From assembly GCA_015069695.1 (NCBI GenBank), contig JADCRZ010000016.1, positions 1 to 64,000 of the forward strand: 64,000 bases of DNA. Reading direction: 5' to 3'. This document shows, piece after piece, positions 18,485 to 23,508 of this stretch. The stretch's first letter is position 1; each line of letters starts with the position of its first letter. Origin of the DNA: Williamsia sp. (lineage in GTDB: Bacteria; Bacteroidota; Bacteroidia; Chitinophagales; Chitinophagaceae). The translations under genes were made by a program, and so were the position numbers. The notes below the pieces were generated by a model, which was not told the origin of the DNA, searched no databases, and saw only the letters and a list, made by a program, of their open reading frames with translations.

Positions 18485-18616
18485 GCCGTTGAGCAGCGTT
18501 GCTTCGGTCAGCGCAGTGCGTGAAAACGCAAAGGTCGCAGGTTCAACTCCTGCCGTTCCGGCGGCAACTTTGGAATCGTGGCGCAGGTAAACAGTCGCTT
18601 CTCGCCTTGTTGCTCA
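18485..18616 (+). tRNA. circularly permuted tRNA candidate, Leu-like
   Basis: Order in the DNA is element, 3' half, linker, 5' half, trailer. The 3' half has a long variable arm (TGCGT-GAAA-ACGCA, 18517-18530) and a perfect T-arm (18537-18553), then CGTTCCG. After about 11 bases the 5' half starts with GGAATCG (18572-18578). It pairs with the 3' strand with one unpaired base, and continues into a D-arm GCG/CGC whose loop holds GGTAAAC as in class II tRNAs. The variable section of the element (18490-18498) pairs over nine bases, two of them G-T, with TGTTGCTCA at 18608-18616. CAG after T508 in the 3' half would suit Leu, but the anticodon stem is imperfect and the discriminator is G, so identity is tentative. 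Confidence 0.45.
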
Positions 18617-18627
18617 TTCATCTTTTA

Positions 18628-18699
18628 AGTCTGTTCGGCTACTGACGAGGACACCAGGTTTCTACCCTGGCGGCAAGGATTCAAGCTCCTTACAGACTA
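18628..18699 (+). tRNA. tRNA-Arg(TCT), atypical D-arm
   Basis: Acceptor AGTCTGT/ACAGACT is a perfect 7 bp. The anticodon stem CCAGG/CCTGG is perfect with loop TTTCTAC, giving anticodon TCT at 18661-18663. The T-arm AAGGA-TTCAAGC-TCCTT is perfect and the discriminator is A. The D-arm is weak (TCG/CGA) and lacks the usual GG in its loop, and the variable loop has only four bases. CCA is not encoded. Probably a functional or recently functional minor Arg tRNA belonging to the cluster rather than the housekeeping set. Confidence 0.75.
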
Positions 18700-18700
18700 C

Positions 18701-18770
18701 AAAGCGTGTCGTAAGCAAGTGATACTTCGATCAACCGCTGTTGGCCTCCACTTGCTGCTGATTACCGCTT
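18701..18770 (+). ncRNA. element copy 3 in a closed hairpin RNA without tRNA
   Basis: The element (18708-18731) lies inside a compact fold. AAAGCG at 18701-18706 pairs with CGCTTT at 18765-18770, the variable section GCAAGTG (18715-18721) pairs perfectly with CACTTGC (18749-18755), and CAAC/GTTG (18732-18743) forms an inner hairpin. No T-arm or D-arm is present. Compared with the permuted units it looks like the same scaffold with the tRNA replaced by a small hairpin, either a regulatory RNA or a relic. Confidence 0.5.
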
Positions 18771-18774
18771 TCAT

Positions 18775-18846
18775 GGTTCGTTGGTGTAGTGGCTAACATA
18801 CCGGATTGTCGATCCGGCGCAACGGGTTCGATTCCCGTACGAACCG
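18775..18846 (+). tRNA. tRNA-Asp(GTC)
   Basis: All stems pair: acceptor GGTTCGT/ACGAACC, D-stem GTGT/ACAT (one G-T) with loop AGTGGCTA, anticodon stem CCGGA/TCCGG with loop TTGTCGA (anticodon GTC at 18808-18810), and T-stem ACGGG/CCCGT with loop TTCGATT. The discriminator is G, the Asp identity base. The variable loop has four bases instead of five. CCA is not encoded. Confidence 0.88.
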
Positions 18847-18855
18847 CAACAACAT

Positions 18856-18928
18856 ATAGGAGTATTTCAATTGGCAGAATGTATGATCTGGGATCATGCG
18901 GTTGCTGGTTCGAGTCCAGCCTCCTATA
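18856..18928 (+). tRNA. tRNA-Pro(TGG)-like, C at position 33
   Basis: Acceptor ATAGGAG/CTCCTAT is perfect; TA occupies positions 8-9; the D-arm TTC/GAA has a GG-containing loop; the T-arm GCTGG-TTCGAGT-CCAGC is perfect; the discriminator is A. The anticodon stem TATGA/TCATG encloses TCTGGGA, giving TGG for proline. Position 33 is then C instead of the nearly universal T, and two bases rather than one separate the D and anticodon stems. It may be a weak translator or a decoy. Confidence 0.65.
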
Positions 18929-18936
18929 CACCAGGT

Positions 18937-19072
18937 GCCGTAGAACAGGGTTACTTCGACTGAAGATCAGTGGGTCGCAGGTTCAATTCCTGCCTTATAC
19001 AGATTAGATCCAATCATGTACAGGTAGCTCAGTTGGCAGAGCAACTATGTACTTTGTTCGTCCGTTGCCCTG
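18937..19072 (+). tRNA. circularly permuted tRNA-Phe(GAA)
   Basis: The 3' half comes first. After element CTTC (ending 18957) it reads GA, loop CTGAAGA (18960-18966, anticodon GAA), stem TCAGT, variable GGGTC, perfect T-arm GCAGG-TTCAATT-CCTGC (18977-18993), acceptor strand CTTATAC and discriminator A (19001). After 16 linker bases the 5' half begins with GTACAGG (19018-19024), TA, D-arm GCTC-AGTTGGCA-GAGC, A and ACT (19044-19046). Joining ACT to GA restores stem ACTGA/TCAGT, five of five; the acceptor pairs six of seven (one C-A). A73 and the GAA loop are Phe identity features. The joined molecule is 73 nt. CAGGG in the element (18946-18950) pairs with CCCTG in the trailer (19068-19072). Neither half can form a cloverleaf alone. 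Confidence 0.65.
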
Positions 19073-19080
19073 GCTTTTTC

Positions 19081-19153
19081 TGGTTCGTAGCTCAATGGTG
19101 AGAGCACTGGTCTTTTAAACCAGGGGTTGTGAGTTCGAGCCTCACCGGACCAA
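19081..19153 (+). tRNA. tRNA-Lys(TTT)
   Basis: Canonical cloverleaf: acceptor TGGTTCG/CGGACCA (one T-G), TA at 8-9, D-arm GCTC-AATGGTGA-GAGC, anticodon stem CTGGT/ACCAG with loop CTTTTAA (anticodon TTT at 19114-19116), variable GGGTT, T-arm GTGAG-TTCGAGC-CTCAC, discriminator A. CCA is not encoded. Confidence 0.92.
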
Positions 19154-19162
19154 CAAACAGGT

Positions 19163-19274
19163 GTCGTAGATAAGAGATACTTCGACTGGATGTGGCAGTT
19201 ACAGGTTCAAGTCCTGCCCGGTCTGAAACCTCAGGCCGGTAGCTCAATTGGTTAGAGCTCCATACGAACTCTTA
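19163..19274 (+). tRNA. circularly permuted tRNA candidate, isoacceptor unclear
   Basis: The element (19163-19186) is followed by a 3' half with T-loop TTCAAGT (19206-19212) on CAGG/CCTG, acceptor strand CCGGTCT (19218-19224) and G. Seven linker bases later the 5' half starts AGGCCGG (19233-19239), TA, D-arm GCTC-AATTGGTTA-GAGC, T, CCATA (19260-19264). The acceptor pairs seven of seven with one G-T, and CCATA pairs with TGTGG (19191-19195) five of five with one T-G. TAAGAG in the element (19171-19176) pairs with CTCTTA (19269-19274), and TTCG (19181-19184) with CGAA (19265-19268). A1-T72 with G73 recalls tRNA-Trp, but no join gives a 7-base loop with T33, so the anticodon is unresolved. Confidence 0.55.
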
Positions 19275-19296
19275 CCGGATTGTTACCCTGTTTACT

Positions 19297-19368
19297 GGAT
19301 GAATAGCTCAATGGCAGAGCGTTCCGTTGTTAACGGAAGGGTTGAAAGTTCGAGCCTTTCTTCATCCG
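19297..19368 (+). tRNA. tRNA-Asn(GTT)
   Basis: Canonical cloverleaf: acceptor GGATGAA/TTCATCC, TA, D-arm GCTC-AATGGCA-GAGC, G, anticodon stem TTCCG/CGGAA with loop TTGTTAA (anticodon GTT at 19329-19331), variable GGGTT, T-arm GAAAG-TTCGAGC-CTTTC, discriminator G as expected for Asn. Last RNA of the cluster, 84 bases before the next protein gene. Confidence 0.93.
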
Positions 19369-19452
19369 CATTGCATCGATGCCACAAGTTGTTTAAACCC
19401 CTAAACCCAACCCTATCCGATCTAATTTAACCAGCCGTGTAAAACATGAACA

Positions 19453-19938
19453 ATGGAACAGCAAAAGCAATGGAGAAAGTTGAATGGTCAACGCATTCCC
19501 ATTCCGATTGAAGAGGAAGTAAGAGACGCATTGATGCGCGAAAAAGCAGCAGGCTACAACATGCGTGTATGCATTGGTACAGACAGCCAGGTAAAAGGAG
19601 CAGAAACCGAATTTGCCACCGTGATCGTATTTGTCAGAAAGGGCAAAGGTGCTTTTATGTATATCAACAACGAGGTCACCACACGCAAGCTTGCGATCAA
19701 ACAACGCATGTTGGAAGAAGTGGCAAAAAGCATCGACATCGCATTTGCCTTGTGTCATTTGTTTACCGCTTTCAACGTAGAGATGGAAGTGCATGCCGAC
19801 ATCAACACCAATCCTAACTTTAAAAGCAATGATGCATTAAGGGATGCCATGGGTTATATCATGGGCATGGGTTTTGTATTCAAAGCAAAACCCCACGCTT
19901 TTGCCAGCTCAAGCTGTGCGAATAAAGTAGTGCAGTAA
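19453..19938 (+). CDS. DUF458 (YkuK-type) RNase H-fold protein
   Basis: The 161 residues match the DUF458 family with its ribonuclease H-like fold: the first acidic strand VCIGTDSQ (39-46, Asp44), a second strand block TVIVFVRKG, a helix with KQRMLEEV, and the C-terminal signature HADINTNPNFKSNDALRD...GMGFVFKAKP with HAFASSSCANK. Members are widespread but biochemically obscure; the acidic residues would hold metal for phosphodiester cleavage. The gene directly follows the tRNA cluster and is on the same strand as the TROVE gene, so it may take part in processing or removal of the cluster RNAs. That role is my inference. Confidence 0.85.
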   Translation: MEQQKQWRKLNGQRIPIPIEEEVRDALMREKAAGYNMRVCIGTDSQVKGAETEFATVIVFVRKGKGAFMYINNEVTTRKLAIKQRMLEEVAKSIDIAFALCHLFTAFNVEMEVHADINTNPNFKSNDALRDAMGYIMGMGFVFKAKPHAFASSSCANKVVQ

Positions 19939-19995
19939 GAAATGATAAGTCAGCAGCTGAGCCCCTATTTTCCTTCGCTGCATCTGTGCAAACCA

Positions 19996-20040
19996 GGTAT
20001 CGTGCCCGGTCGATCAATCAGAGACATGGGGCACGATACC
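19996..20040. terminator. bidirectional hairpin between convergent genes
   Basis: GGTATCGTGCCC (19996-20007) and GGGCACGATACC (20029-20040) are perfect 12-bp complements with a 21-base loop. They sit between the convergent DUF458 and GH92 genes, two bases from the GH92 stop. There is no T tract, so it is terminator-like rather than classical. Confidence 0.6.
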
Positions 20041-20042
20041 AA

Positions 20043-22391
20043 CTAATAACGATCAACTGCCTCCGCTCCCATCTGTAAAACCAGCTTGCCGCCTTTCATG
20101 ACCTCCTCAAACCGGACAAAGGGAGCAGTGAGTTTTTTACCATTGAGATTGATCGTTTTTATGAATCCATGTTCCGGACTGTTGTCTTTTGTTTCGATGA
20201 CAAACTTTTTCCCGGAATGGTATTTCGAACTGGTTTGGATGGTGATGCGGTCAAAGAGGGGACTGCCCAGACCGAATGCGGAACGGGGGTCTGTTAAACC
20301 CTTTACATCAAACAAACCCATGCTGGCCATTACATACCAGGCGCCCAGCTGGCCCTGGTCCTCGTCCTGGCCAAAGCCATAGCCGTGGATGCCTTCGGTA
20401 CCGTAGAACTGGTTGCAGATAGCCCTGACCCATTTTTGGGTAAGAGAGGGTTTGCCCGAGAAATTGAAGAGCCATGACACATGCAGGTTGGGCTGGTTGC
20501 CGTGGTTGTAGATGCCGCCGATGCCGGCAAATGCATCAATGGTAGCGCCGCCGCCAAAAAGGGCTTTTTGGGAAAGCGTGAAGGTACTGTCCAGCCGGTT
20601 GTTGAAAGTTTGCTGGCCTACCTTTTTGATCAATGCCGGCGGATCATGCGGGACAAAATAGGTGTACTGCCAGGCATTGCCTTCCTGAAAACCGCGCCAG
20701 GGTTGTGAAGGATCAAAGGGATCGATGAAATTGCCTTCCGCTGTTTTGGGTCTTACCAATTTGAGCTGCGCATCAAACAGGGGCTCCCATGCTTTTGACA
20801 GCCGCATCAGTTCCCCATAATCAGCTTGCTTTCCTAACAGCTTGGCCCATTGTGCCACGGCAAAGGCACTGAACGCGTATTCAAGTGTATGCGATGCCGA
20901 GAAGCGCCAGGTCTCATCCCAGTCGTTGCCCTTGTCGAGATGGTTTACATAGCCGTATTTGCGGAAGCGGTCTACATCCAGCTTACCGGCACCGCGCGGA
21001 CGGTCTTTCCATTCCAGCTCATTCTTGCGGGCCGCTTCATACGCGAGGTTGACATCAAAATCACGGATGCCCGTCATGTAGGCGCTGGCAAGCACCAGGC
21101 CTACAAAGTTGGTACCTACACCCGATACGTACTTGCTGTTGGCAATGCCATCACCCAGCCAGCCGGCATCTTTGTATACCAGCAGCTGGCTCCGCACAAA
21201 ATCAGAATAGTACTCCGGGTAAGCCAGGGCCCAGAGCTGCGTCAGGTTCCAGTAAGCGCCCCAGACCGCATCCGTATTGTAGTGGTTGTACAGGGGCTTT
21301 CCTGTTTTATCAAGCGGTATTTGTCCGACAGTACCCTTGTGCGTAGGATAAGCGCCATTTACGTCACTGGCCAGGCCCCTGCCCAGCAGCGCATGATACA
21401 GGCCGGTATAAAACTTCGTTTGATCGTCTTTGTTAGTCCCTTCTACATCGATCCTTCCCAGGTACTCATTCCAGGCGGTGGCTGATCTTTTTCTTGCCTG
21501 GTCGAACGTAAGATCCGCTGCTTCCTGCTGCAGGTTGAGGCGGGCGTTTCTGATAGAAGTATATGACAAGCCTGCCTTGATCGTAATGCTTTCCTGCGCC
21601 TGCGGAGAAAAGGTAAGATAGACACCGGCGCCCTTGCCTGCAATTTCTTTTTGTCCGGCGTTGGTTTCTTTTCCCCTGAATGTACCCCATGCCAGCGGCT
21701 TTTTGTCCAGCACGGCTGCAAAATACATGGTCACTTCAGCACCCGGCTGGTATTTTTGTACATATACCGGCAGGGTGGTCACAAATCCTTCAATGCTTCC
21801 ATCGGGCATGATGGTAACGCCGGCATCTTTTACCGGACCGCTCTCGCCCTGTTGATTGCCTACATCAAAGAGGATATGCGCCTCGCTGCCACCAGGAAAA
21901 GTATAGCGGTGAAAGGCAACCCGTTTTGTAGCCGTGAGTTCGGCGCGGATATCATAATCCTGCAGCAACACGGAATAATAGCCGGCTGTAGCTGTTTCAT
22001 CTTTTCGTTCAAACCGGGAGCGGTAGCCCTCATCCGGGTTTTCCAGCTTCCCGGGTACGGTTTGCAGCTTTCCGGTAATGGGCGCAAACACGATGCCGCC
22101 TACCTGGAATTCGTGAAAATTCGGAAACCCTTCGATAGAAGTATGCCGGTAATCATAACCCGTCGCATCCCAGCCGTGCACATTGCCGTAGCTGCCGTTG
22201 GTAGCGGGTGCAGGTTTGGCCATTCCAAACGGAAAAGCGCCCGGCGTATAGTGAAACCACCGGCAATGCGCGGTACCAATCTCAGGATCCACCCATTTGA
22301 TAAAATCCTTTACCTGTGCGTGGGTAGCTATAGGAAAGCAGAACAGGACGAACAAGGTAGCGCTGAGTTGATATAGCAAGTTCTTTTTCAT
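20043..22391 (-). CDS. GH92 alpha-mannosidase, secreted
   Basis: Start chosen at MKKNLLYQLSATLF, which gives a proper signal peptide; an ATG ten codons upstream would add polar residues. The GH92 opening block is VDPEIGTAHCRWFHYTPGAF followed by PFGM, and the C-terminal catalytic block reads GFGQDEDQGQLGAWYVMASM, with the acidic residues of the calcium-dependent inverting site. Family members cut alpha-1,2, 1,3, 1,4 or 1,6-linked mannose from N-glycans or mannan; linkage cannot be predicted. Last gene of the mannoside operon, separated from the ROK gene by the 57-bp palindromic repeat. Confidence 0.94.
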   Translation of the reverse strand: MKKNLLYQLSATLFVLFCFPIATHAQVKDFIKWVDPEIGTAHCRWFHYTPGAFPFGMAKPAPATNGSYGNVHGWDATGYDYRHTSIEGFPNFHEFQVGGIVFAPITGKLQTVPGKLENPDEGYRSRFERKDETATAGYYSVLLQDYDIRAELTATKRVAFHRYTFPGGSEAHILFDVGNQQGESGPVKDAGVTIMPDGSIEGFVTTLPVYVQKYQPGAEVTMYFAAVLDKKPLAWGTFRGKETNAGQKEIAGKGAGVYLTFSPQAQESITIKAGLSYTSIRNARLNLQQEAADLTFDQARKRSATAWNEYLGRIDVEGTNKDDQTKFYTGLYHALLGRGLASDVNGAYPTHKGTVGQIPLDKTGKPLYNHYNTDAVWGAYWNLTQLWALAYPEYYSDFVRSQLLVYKDAGWLGDGIANSKYVSGVGTNFVGLVLASAYMTGIRDFDVNLAYEAARKNELEWKDRPRGAGKLDVDRFRKYGYVNHLDKGNDWDETWRFSASHTLEYAFSAFAVAQWAKLLGKQADYGELMRLSKAWEPLFDAQLKLVRPKTAEGNFIDPFDPSQPWRGFQEGNAWQYTYFVPHDPPALIKKVGQQTFNNRLDSTFTLSQKALFGGGATIDAFAGIGGIYNHGNQPNLHVSWLFNFSGKPSLTQKWVRAICNQFYGTEGIHGYGFGQDEDQGQLGAWYVMASMGLFDVKGLTDPRSAFGLGSPLFDRITIQTSSKYHSGKKFVIETKDNSPEHGFIKTINLNGKKLTAPFVRFEEVMKGGKLVLQMGAEAVDRY

Positions 22392-22431
22392 GTTGCTGAA
22401 TGTTGTATTTCCTTCTGACATTCCAGGGGAG

Positions 22432-22623
22432 TTTGTCTGAACCAGGATTACACGGATCCACGGATTACAGGATTGCAGCTTGAAGGTGGATCATTCTGAA
22501 GTTGTTCGATACTCATCTTTAAAGATCGATCCTTAAACATTGGCCTCGACCATTTTCAGGAAGATACACCTTCAAGCTGCAATCCTGTAATCCGTGGATC
22601 CGTGTAATCCTGGTTCAGACAAA
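22432..22623. repeat. 57-bp perfect inverted repeat, palindromic repeat family A, copy 1
   Basis: Bases 22432-22488 (TTTGTCTGAACCAGGATTAC...) are the exact reverse complement of 22567-22623, with a 78-base spacer. Both arms contain ACACGGATCCACGG. The right arm ends inside the ROK gene stop region. Related arms occur at 27318-27472 and 38850-38929. This resembles REP-like elements; it would form a very stable RNA hairpin between ROK and GH92 genes. Confidence 0.9.
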
Positions 22624-23481
22624 TTCCCACAAACTGGCAGCACCCAAAATAGCAGCCGTTTCACCCAGCTCGGCTTTTCTGATGTGGACGTGGTGGTGTT
22701 CTTCCTTTGTATGCTGAATAGCCTTTTCAAAAAGCGCATAGGCATGAGCGATATTACCGCCGATGACCAGCACCTGGGGTGTCTCATCCTGGATAATTGT
22801 CTGTAAGAAGTGTTGCAGGTTTATGATAAACTCATCAAACACTTGCTTGACCGCCGGCTCGTGTTCGGCCAGGGCAACCAGTTCCTTTACGCCGCGCACT
22901 TCCTTCCCCGTTAGTTGAACATAGCGGTTCACAAACCAGCGGGTTGATATATAGTCTTCTGCTATGGTGTCCTTGAAAGGGGCGTTCCAGAGATCCAGGC
23001 TTTCTGCGCGGCCATGGCGGCAGCGCGCGCTGCCCAGGCCTGTACCCAGCGTAAGACCGATGCTGCGGTCAAACCCATTGGCTGCCCCTGCGAATGCTTC
23101 GCCCTGTAAAAAACAGGCTGCATCGTTTTCCAGCCGGATGTCGCCTGAAGAAATTGACAGGGCCTGCGCCAGCAGCTGCTTTACGTTCACCCCATACAAA
23201 GCGTCGTATTTGTTTTGATTCCGGATGAGAGAGATGCCCACCGCATAATCAAACGGACCGGGCATGGCAATGCCTACCTTCTTTACAGGCTCTCCCCCCT
23301 GTGCCTCCCTGATCGCTTTGCTCCACACCGCGATGATCTCCTCAGCGCTGCCATGCGGATCAAGCTTCTGCCTGGCGAGGGTGCCGGGTACAATCACTCT
23401 GTGCTCCAGGTCTATCAGGGCTGCTGTAATGTGCGAGCCGCCAATGTCGACGCCCACTGCGTGGGAGAAATGGTTTTGCAT
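22615..23481 (-). CDS. ROK-family sugar kinase without the zinc motif
   Basis: The ATPase fold shows the phosphate-1 loop VGVDIGGSHITAALID (9-24), the catalytic ENDAACFLQGEA with Asp near 117, the phosphate-2 loop LTLGTGLGS near 140, and IGGNIA near 240. The usual ROK zinc-binding CxCGxxGCxE block is absent; RCRHGRAESLD occupies the region. In this operon mannose is the likely substrate, giving mannose-6-phosphate for the isomerase encoded at 36175. Glucokinase or N-acetylmannosamine kinase activity are alternatives. It follows the MFS porter by 27 bp. Confidence 0.85.
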   Translation of the reverse strand: MQNHFSHAVGVDIGGSHITAALIDLEHRVIVPGTLARQKLDPHGSAEEIIAVWSKAIREAQGGEPVKKVGIAMPGPFDYAVGISLIRNQNKYDALYGVNVKQLLAQALSISSGDIRLENDAACFLQGEAFAGAANGFDRSIGLTLGTGLGSARCRHGRAESLDLWNAPFKDTIAEDYISTRWFVNRYVQLTGKEVRGVKELVALAEHEPAVKQVFDEFIINLQHFLQTIIQDETPQVLVIGGNIAHAYALFEKAIQHTKEEHHHVHIRKAELGETAAILGAASLWEFV

Positions 23482-23508
23482 GATATGGATAGCTGTAATA
23501 GAAAGATT

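Larger units (their letters stand above)
18353..19186 (+). repeat. five copies of a 24-nt element GYCGTWR-N10-CTTCGNN
   Basis: Copies start at 18353, 18485, 18708, 18937 and 19163; each spans 24 nt with an exactly 10-nt variable middle. The ends can pair as GYCG with CGRY: GTCG/CGAC in the fifth copy and GCCG/CGGT in the second show compensatory change, while the first and fourth copies have mismatches. Part of the variable middle is different in every copy and finds its own complement downstream: CATCT (first), TGTTGCTCA (second), CACTTGC (third), CCCTG (fourth), CTCTTA (fifth). Three copies precede permuted tRNA units and two stand without a rebuilt tRNA. Spacing is irregular and tied to tRNAs, so this is not CRISPR. 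Confidence 0.8.

Noticed and set aside
18731-18931. Minus-strand 66-codon frame across tRNA-Asp and tRNA-Pro
   Set aside because: It is antisense to clear tRNA structures and has no protein features.
18353-19186. CRISPR-like array
   Set aside because: The repeated element is irregularly spaced and tied to tRNA structures, its inner part is variable and complementary to downstream segments, and no cas genes are near.
18485-19274. Group I or group II introns splitting tRNAs
   Set aside because: The separated halves are in reversed order and the intervening pieces are only 8 to 16 bases, far too short for a ribozyme intron.
19236-19278. D-arm-only mini RNA closed by CCGGTA/TACCGG
   Set aside because: This was my first reading of the segment, but the seven-of-seven acceptor pairing with the preceding T-arm half explains it better as part of a permuted tRNA. 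The 6-bp alternative helix may still compete.
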